A program made the position numbers and the translations under genes. The notes under the pieces are model-generated. The model was not told the DNA's origin, did no database searches, and saw nothing but the letters and a program-made list of their open reading frames with translations. A stretch of 47,521 nucleotides of DNA. It comes from Gammaproteobacteria bacterium UBA2168 (lineage in GTDB: Bacteria > Pseudomonadota > Gammaproteobacteria > Pseudomonadales > Azotimanducaceae). Location of the stretch: assembly GCA_002327525.1 (NCBI GenBank), contig DCWG01000035.1, positions 1-47,521 on the forward strand, written 5' to 3'. Below are positions 43,123 through 47,521 of the stretch, one piece after another (positions within the stretch are counted from its first letter, which is position 1; every line of letters starts with the position of its first letter).

Positions 43123-44145
43123 TCAACCAGCGTTGTAGAACGTCTGTGCAACCGCCGCGTCGTACGCCATCATCTTGTCTGGTGTGAGACCGTACATCGG
43201 CGTCACCAGACAAAGCGAATCCGCCACACCGTCCAATCGTGCGATGCGTTCGCGAACCTTGTCCGGCTCTCCGACCGCCACGAAGGTGCGTACCATTTCG
43301 TCGGGCACCAGGTGCGCAACGCCGAGATAGTCACCGCGGCTCACGCCTTCCTGGAGCTTGTGCGCGACATCCAGAAAACCGTGCGCTTCAAAAAACGGTT
43401 CATACTGCTTCACACCCCCGTAGAACGCCATGGTGGGACGCGCATCCTCGATAGCCTGCGCCTCGTCGGTGTTGATGGCGACCCAGGGCCATATGTTGAC
43501 CTCCACGTTTTCCCGCTCTCTTCCCGCCTCCGACAACGCTTCGAGAAACGTCGGATACATCTCATCGACCGTCCACTCGATGGACCACATCGGGTGTCCG
43601 ACAACACCGTCGGCGATCTCGGCCGCAAGCCTCACGAGAGCACCGCGAAGTGCGGCAATCCACACCGGGATCTCTTCGCGCAGCGGCGCCTGAGTTGGCT
43701 GCAGTTCCTTGAAGTCGGCACGGAAGTACTGACCTTCGAACGGTGCGAGGCCCGTATGTGCACCCTTGATGATGTGGCGTACCGCATTGACCGTTTCCCG
43801 GAGGAAGGTTACCGGTTTGTGCTCCGGCGCACCGAAGATACCCTGCGACCAGGCCGACACACTGGTGCCCAGGCCCAGGATGAAACGACCATTGGAGATT
43901 CGGTCCATGTCTATCGCCGCCATGGCGGTCTCGAACGGACTGCGCGCCGCGGCGATGGCGATACCACTGGCAAGCTCCAGTTTCTCGGTCACAGCAGCAG
44001 CAGCAGCCAGCGGGATGAACGGCGGACCGTACACCTGCGGTGCAAACACGCCTTGCATTCCCCGGGCTTCGCTCATCTGCGCCATCCCCGTCAGCATCGG
44101 CGCCGGCATAGGACTCACGACGCCCCAGTATTTTCGATCCGTCAT
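43123..44145 (-). CDS. LLM-class flavin-dependent oxidoreductase
   Basis: A 340-residue luciferase-like enzyme: AQMSEARGMQGVFAPQVYG, LELASGIAIAAARSPFETAMAA, RFILGLGTSVSAWSQGIFG, VWIAALRGALVRLAAEIADG and DEMVRTFVAVGEPDKVRERIARL. ATG 44145 has AGGAGG 5 bases upstream. Its 340-residue length and ASGIAIAAARSPFE strand match the F420/FMN LLM enzymes often found in steroid or phthalate-type clusters. It is followed at 44247 by an epimerase gene on the same strand, 101 bases apart. Confidence 0.9.
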   Translation of the reverse strand: MTDRKYWGVVSPMPAPMLTGMAQMSEARGMQGVFAPQVYGPPFIPLAAAAAVTEKLELASGIAIAAARSPFETAMAAIDMDRISNGRFILGLGTSVSAWSQGIFGAPEHKPVTFLRETVNAVRHIIKGAHTGLAPFEGQYFRADFKELQPTQAPLREEIPVWIAALRGALVRLAAEIADGVVGHPMWSIEWTVDEMYPTFLEALSEAGRERENVEVNIWPWVAINTDEAQAIEDARPTMAFYGGVKQYEPFFEAHGFLDVAHKLQEGVSRGDYLGVAHLVPDEMVRTFVAVGEPDKVRERIARLDGVADSLCLVTPMYGLTPDKMMAYDAAVAQTFYNAG

Positions 44146-44246
44146 AGCATCCTCCTACGTAGCTGTGATCATCGCTCCAGAACTGAACCAGCCTATCGAA
44201 TCACAGTTGCGTTCGCATCTGCCTGTGCACGAGTTCTTGATCTGCA

Positions 44247-44996
44247 TCAGACTCGTTCTTCGGCTGCGTCCTGGGGTCTGAATCCCACCGCCGCGTCCGC
44301 GTGCCCCAGATCCCGGTAGCCGTAGCGATTGCTGGAGTTTGCGAAGAATACGTCATTACGCAGCTCCAACGGTGCCTGCACCGAAGCGAGGATGGCGCTC
44401 ACCACATCACGCTGGCTGCACCACACACTGCGTTGACGGGCGTTGGTCGGCCGGTCCTGGGCGTTGACGTACCCGATACGGATGCTGATGAAGCCAGTTT
44501 CAGTAGTGTCCGCGAAGTGCTGCGCCAGGGCCTCGCCCCACACTTTGGTCGCTCCATAAATCCCTCTAGGCCGTGGCGGCATCTCCTCAGTGATCAGTGG
44601 CCAGTTCTCCGGCAGATCGCCGTAACGTCCCTCCACCAGAGCCCTGTAAGGTTCATCCTGCTCCCAACCCGCAGCCGTCGCTCCGCTGGAGGCATAAACG
44701 ACGCGACGCACACCTGCGTCGGTGGCCGCCTTGAATACGTTGCGGGTGCCCTCAACATTGGTATCGCGCAACTCGGCCCATGTGTAGTTCTCGCCCGCCT
44801 TCGCTGCGAGGTGCACTACCATGTCCTGCGTGTCGAATGCCCCACGGATGAGCTCGAAATCGCCGATATCGGCCTGGTGCGTGGCCACGCCTTCCACATT
44901 ACCGCGATTGAGCGCCGTCAATTCGTGTTCCTTGCGCAAAACCTCACCCGCAGCACCCCCGATCAGACCGCTCATCCCCGTAACGAGTATTCTCAT
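44247..44996 (-). CDS. NAD(P)-dependent epimerase/dehydratase (extended SDR)
   Basis: A 249-residue extended SDR. The Rossmann motif is RILVTGMSGLIGGAAGEVL, with ADIGDF and VVHLAAKAGENYTW downstream, a Ser in YASSGATA, and Tyr/Lys in YGATKVWGEALAQHF. It is shorter than typical epimerases (about 310), as in the uronate-dehydrogenase-like branch. ATG 44996 has GAGGAG 5 bases upstream; a GTG one codon earlier is possible. Substrate not readable. Confidence 0.88.
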   Translation of the reverse strand: MRILVTGMSGLIGGAAGEVLRKEHELTALNRGNVEGVATHQADIGDFELIRGAFDTQDMVVHLAAKAGENYTWAELRDTNVEGTRNVFKAATDAGVRRVVYASSGATAAGWEQDEPYRALVEGRYGDLPENWPLITEEMPPRPRGIYGATKVWGEALAQHFADTTETGFISIRIGYVNAQDRPTNARQRSVWCSQRDVVSAILASVQAPLELRNDVFFANSSNRYGYRDLGHADAAVGFRPQDAAEERV

Positions 44997-45192
44997 CACA
45001 ACTCCTCGCTAAACATTCTCTTTTTATACGCGATTCGTCTCACAGGGTCGAAAACGACAGGGCAGATTCGATTAGAATCCGACAGACACTCGGGGAGCGG
45101 ACAAGGTAATCGCCCACGCCACACCGGGAGAGGGCGTGTCACAATTCGAAGAAGATCTGAAGCGCACATGTTTACGTCTGTGATGGCTCGCC

Positions 45193-46881
45193 ATGGCGGT
45201 CGTTGTGATGCTCATTGTCTTTTCGGTGGCACGCGATCCGCAGTCGTTGAATTTCTTCTCTGGTGCCGTTCAGATCAGGAATGATCCGGCAGGAGCGCTC
45301 GTTTATCTAGACGGTACTCTGCTCGGTGAAACACCGCTGTTGGCCGAGGGCATCGCTGCGGGGCACAAGACGATGCGCATCGAGCACAGGTTTCACGAAA
45401 CGCTGGTCAGGAAAGTCGAAGTGACGCAGGGTGAAACCGTTGCGATCGACTTCACCCTGGATCCTGCCCATGGGTCGGTTCGGCTGATCAGCAACCCGCG
45501 CGGGAGCAGGGTGACGCTCAACGGTGCGCTTCTCGACGATCTGACCCCGGTACAACTCAAGCACATCCAGGCTGGGCAGCACAGCGCCACGGCGAGCTAC
45601 GTCAACCATCGCGATGTCACCAGGAGTTTCGAGGTTCTCCCCGGCCGGGAGACGCTGGTGATGCTGGATCTGGTGCTGGTGCCGTGGGGCACCCTCACTG
45701 TCACCACCGAGCCCGGAAATGCGAACATCACACTGCTCGAAGTGAAGGAGGCGTACTCGCCCGGCATCAGCCTCCCAGTAGGCGAGTATGCCGTGGAGGT
45801 ATCCAAACGCCACCACCCCACCGTCGTCGAACGCGTGCGCGTGCGCATGGGCGCCAATAGCCGCCACATCGTTCTGCAGCGAAGGGAAGTACCCCTGCGC
45901 GTGATCACCAGTCCTGAACACGCACAAGTGAGTGTCGAATACGAACTCGGCGGCATTCCCCGCGTACGCCCCTACGGTGACAGGATGATGGCACCCATGG
46001 GTCAGGTCACCGTCGTCGCGCGTGCCCATGGTTTCCGTACCCAACGCAGGACCATCACGCTCGGCACACGCGGAGCAACCGTGCGTGCCTCCCTCGAGCG
46101 CTTCGGCTTCCAGGCGGGCCACACCTTCCGCGACCCGTTGACCAGCGGCGGCGAGGGCCCATTGCTCGTCGTCTTGCCACCTGGCCGGTTTCAGATGGGC
46201 GACAGCCAGGGAATAGGGGCTTCCAACGAGCGGCCGGCGCACGAGGTGGAACTCACCCAGCCGTTCGCGATCGGCGTCTATGAGACCACCGTCGGCGAAT
46301 ACGCACGCTACGCACAGGCCCGCGGGCGGGATTACCGCCTGCCACGCAATCCGGCAGTGGATCATCCAGCCACCCACATCTCCATCGAGGCGGTGCAGGA
46401 GTATCTACGCTGGCTCTCGAAGGAGACCACCTACCAGTACAGGCTGCCTAGTGAAGCGGAGTGGGAGTACGCGGCGCGCGCCGGTGTCGACACCGCTTAC
46501 CTGCACGGTAACGACCCGCGGCACCTGTGCGAGTACGCCAACATTGCAGATCAGGCCATCAAGAAGCATTACAGCACCTGGGAGGTGGCCGAGTGCACGG
46601 ATGGGCATCCTTTCACGTCGCCGGTTGGCAGCCTCCGGCCCAATGGTTTCAAACTCTACGACATGCTCGGCAACGTCTCCGAGTGGGTGGCCGACTGTTG
46701 GTCGTACGACTACCACTTCGCTCGCGGCGACGAAGTATCCTATCGCCCGACGGATGTCTGTCACCAAATATTCCGCGGCGGGTCATGGGACTCCCGGGCC
46801 GATACGGCGCGACTGTCATACCGTCAGTCGTCCGACCGTGCCAACGACGATCGCGGCGTGCGCGTGGTACGAGAACTATAG
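45193..46881 (+). CDS. PEGA-repeat/FGE-sulfatase domain protein with leader TGA
   Basis: A 562-residue frame from ATG 45193. A short hydrophobic segment (MLIVFSVA) is followed by several PEGA-type beta repeats (AVQIRNDPAGALVYLDGTLLG, SVRLISNPRGSRVTLNG, LTVTTEPGNANITL). The formylglycine-generating-enzyme-like fold follows from about 320: PPGRFQMGDS, YETTVGEYARY, RLPSEAEWEYAARAG, GNVSEWVADCW, IFRGGSWDSRADTARLSYR. No ribosome site precedes 45193, while a GTG at 45136 with upstream GGAGAGGG opens the same frame (SQFEEDLKRTCLRL) and is cut by TGA 45181-45183. So the natural N-terminus, including a basic flank to the membrane segment, may be lost. Confidence 0.8.
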   Translation: MAVVVMLIVFSVARDPQSLNFFSGAVQIRNDPAGALVYLDGTLLGETPLLAEGIAAGHKTMRIEHRFHETLVRKVEVTQGETVAIDFTLDPAHGSVRLISNPRGSRVTLNGALLDDLTPVQLKHIQAGQHSATASYVNHRDVTRSFEVLPGRETLVMLDLVLVPWGTLTVTTEPGNANITLLEVKEAYSPGISLPVGEYAVEVSKRHHPTVVERVRVRMGANSRHIVLQRREVPLRVITSPEHAQVSVEYELGGIPRVRPYGDRMMAPMGQVTVVARAHGFRTQRRTITLGTRGATVRASLERFGFQAGHTFRDPLTSGGEGPLLVVLPPGRFQMGDSQGIGASNERPAHEVELTQPFAIGVYETTVGEYARYAQARGRDYRLPRNPAVDHPATHISIEAVQEYLRWLSKETTYQYRLPSEAEWEYAARAGVDTAYLHGNDPRHLCEYANIADQAIKKHYSTWEVAECTDGHPFTSPVGSLRPNGFKLYDMLGNVSEWVADCWSYDYHFARGDEVSYRPTDVCHQIFRGGSWDSRADTARLSYRQSSDRANDDRGVRVVREL

Positions 46882-47125
46882 TGCCGCCATTGGCTTGCGC
46901 AAAGCTGGCGGGCGCCTGGTTTGGGACACGACCTGCTCATCGATGATTGCGGCCAGCGAATTGGAGCGGTTGCTGTGTTTCGTCCACGCAGATCTCAACA
47001 CGCATAACACCCTGACCGGCACATCCGGCATTAATCCGGTGTTCCCCACCACCCCCGGAAACCACCTACTTCACTTGGTGATCCGAACGTATATGCTTGA
47101 TAAACCAAGCAAAGTGGAGAGTTGA

Positions 47126-47521
47126 ATGAAACGCCATTTACTTTTCTGCCTGGCACTGTTGACACTGGTCTTCTGGACGGAAGCGGCTGGTAACGAGGAA
47201 AGCAAGCGCGACGAGGAAGCCGCTCGCTGGACCAGACTGGCGGCCGAGCAGGGTCACGCCGACGCGCAATTCAGCCTGGGCATGATGTACCTGAACGGGG
47301 TGGGAGTAGAGCACGATCTCGAGCTCGCGCAGGAATGGCTGGAAAAAGCCGCCTCGCAGGGTAACTCCGAGGCACAGTACCAACTCGGGCGCCTTCTGAG
47401 CGATGAACTCCCGGCGCAAATCCAGGACCCGACACACCAGAGCGACGGCGATGTCACTGCCGAGTTCCGGCAGTGCGCCTTTGTCGATCCACCCGTGCTC
47501 GCTGATGGCAGCACGGCAAGC
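47126..47521 (+). CDS. Sel1-repeat protein, 5' part
   Basis: Starts ATG 47126 with GTGGAGAG upstream and runs off the window end without a stop (132 codons). Signal-like MKRHLLFCLALLTLVFW, then acidic-basic helices and Sel1-type repeats (ARWTRLAAEQGHADAQFSLGMMYLNGVG, then LAQEWLEKAASQGNSEAQYQLGRLLSD; each under 36 residues). Such proteins are solvent-exposed helical scaffolds in the periplasm or outer membrane. Possibly the downstream partner of the PEGA/FGE gene; the gap is 244 bases. Confidence 0.8.
   Translation, partial: MKRHLLFCLALLTLVFWTEAAGNEESKRDEEAARWTRLAAEQGHADAQFSLGMMYLNGVGVEHDLELAQEWLEKAASQGNSEAQYQLGRLLSDELPAQIQDPTHQSDGDVTAEFRQCAFVDPPVLADGSTAS

Noticed and set aside
13972..45183. 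Alternative code with TGA as tryptophan
   Set aside because: Many intact genes end in TGA (rdgC, recQ, cobW and others), and Trp codons in intact genes are TGG. TAG also interrupts some of the same genes.
1..47521. CRISPR arrays, tRNA or rRNA genes, insertion-sequence ends
   Set aside because: No regularly spaced repeats, cloverleaf-like sequences or transposase remnants could be supported by reading both strands.

Overview
This is a GC-rich window (about 60 % by eye) from a proteobacterium, most likely a gammaproteobacterium. The supports are rdgC next to recQ, strong AGGAGG-type ribosome sites, a 16-stranded-type outer-membrane porin, PEGA/FGE-sulfatase and Sel1 proteins, and many lipid, CoA and flavin enzymes. 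The taxonomic call is inference. No rRNA, tRNA, CRISPR array, transposase or phage gene was seen.

Layout. 0-2.1 kb: the end of a frameshifted amidohydrolase, a CobW-type GTPase, and a convergent methyltransferase whose 3' end runs into the GTPase gene. 2.2-5.6 kb: a compact operon for a 2-oxoacid/acetoin-type dehydrogenase complex (E1alpha, E1beta, E2), with no E3 and with two peripheral-subunit-binding domains in the E2. 5.7-10 kb: an alpha/beta hydrolase, an SDR with a coupled small ORF, a noncoding stretch with nested inverted repeats, and a porin. 10.1-16.4 kb: a cytochrome c and a minus-strand acyl-CoA run (AMP-dependent ligase, DUF1080, a nonsense-mutated SnoaL gene, enoyl-CoA hydratase, NUDIX, a lumazine-binding-like protein). 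16.4-24 kb: recQ, rdgC, a SIMPL protein and an amidohydrolase set among gene remnants (methyltransferase, luciferase-like, DUF1501, DUF1801, quinoprotein glucose dehydrogenase, half an ABC-F ATPase). 24-29.1 kb: a secreted heme-motif/beta-propeller protein, a lipoprotein, a cytochrome c and a molybdopterin oxidoreductase. 29.2-33.4 kb: a beta-lactamase-family hydrolase, two deletion-derived remnants and a DUF3604 lipoprotein.

33.4-35.8 kb is the most interesting part. It is a metalloid-type operon read leftward: a damaged ArsR-rhodanese regulator, a methyltransferase, and an ArsM-like methyltransferase. The ArsM-like gene has an in-frame TGA where relatives have a cysteine, its homology continues to the true C-terminus, and a hairpin of bacterial SECIS geometry lies just after the TGA. 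The best reading is a selenocysteine-containing methyltransferase under an ArsR-type operator. The caution is that other genes in this window carry ordinary nonsense mutations.

36-45 kb is a catabolic block (F420/FMN luciferase-like enzymes, acyl-CoA dehydrogenase, SDR, acyl-CoA ligase, thiolase, nitroreductase, epimerase). It would fit CoA-dependent breakdown of a lipid, steroid-like or aromatic substrate, but the substrate cannot be read from sequence. 45-47.5 kb holds a PEGA/FGE-sulfatase protein with a stop in its leader and the start of a Sel1-repeat protein.

The window is rich in broken genes (about 13). The genome may be in active decay, as in host-associated lineages or after relaxed selection, or the assembly may contain base errors. 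Reads would decide this.
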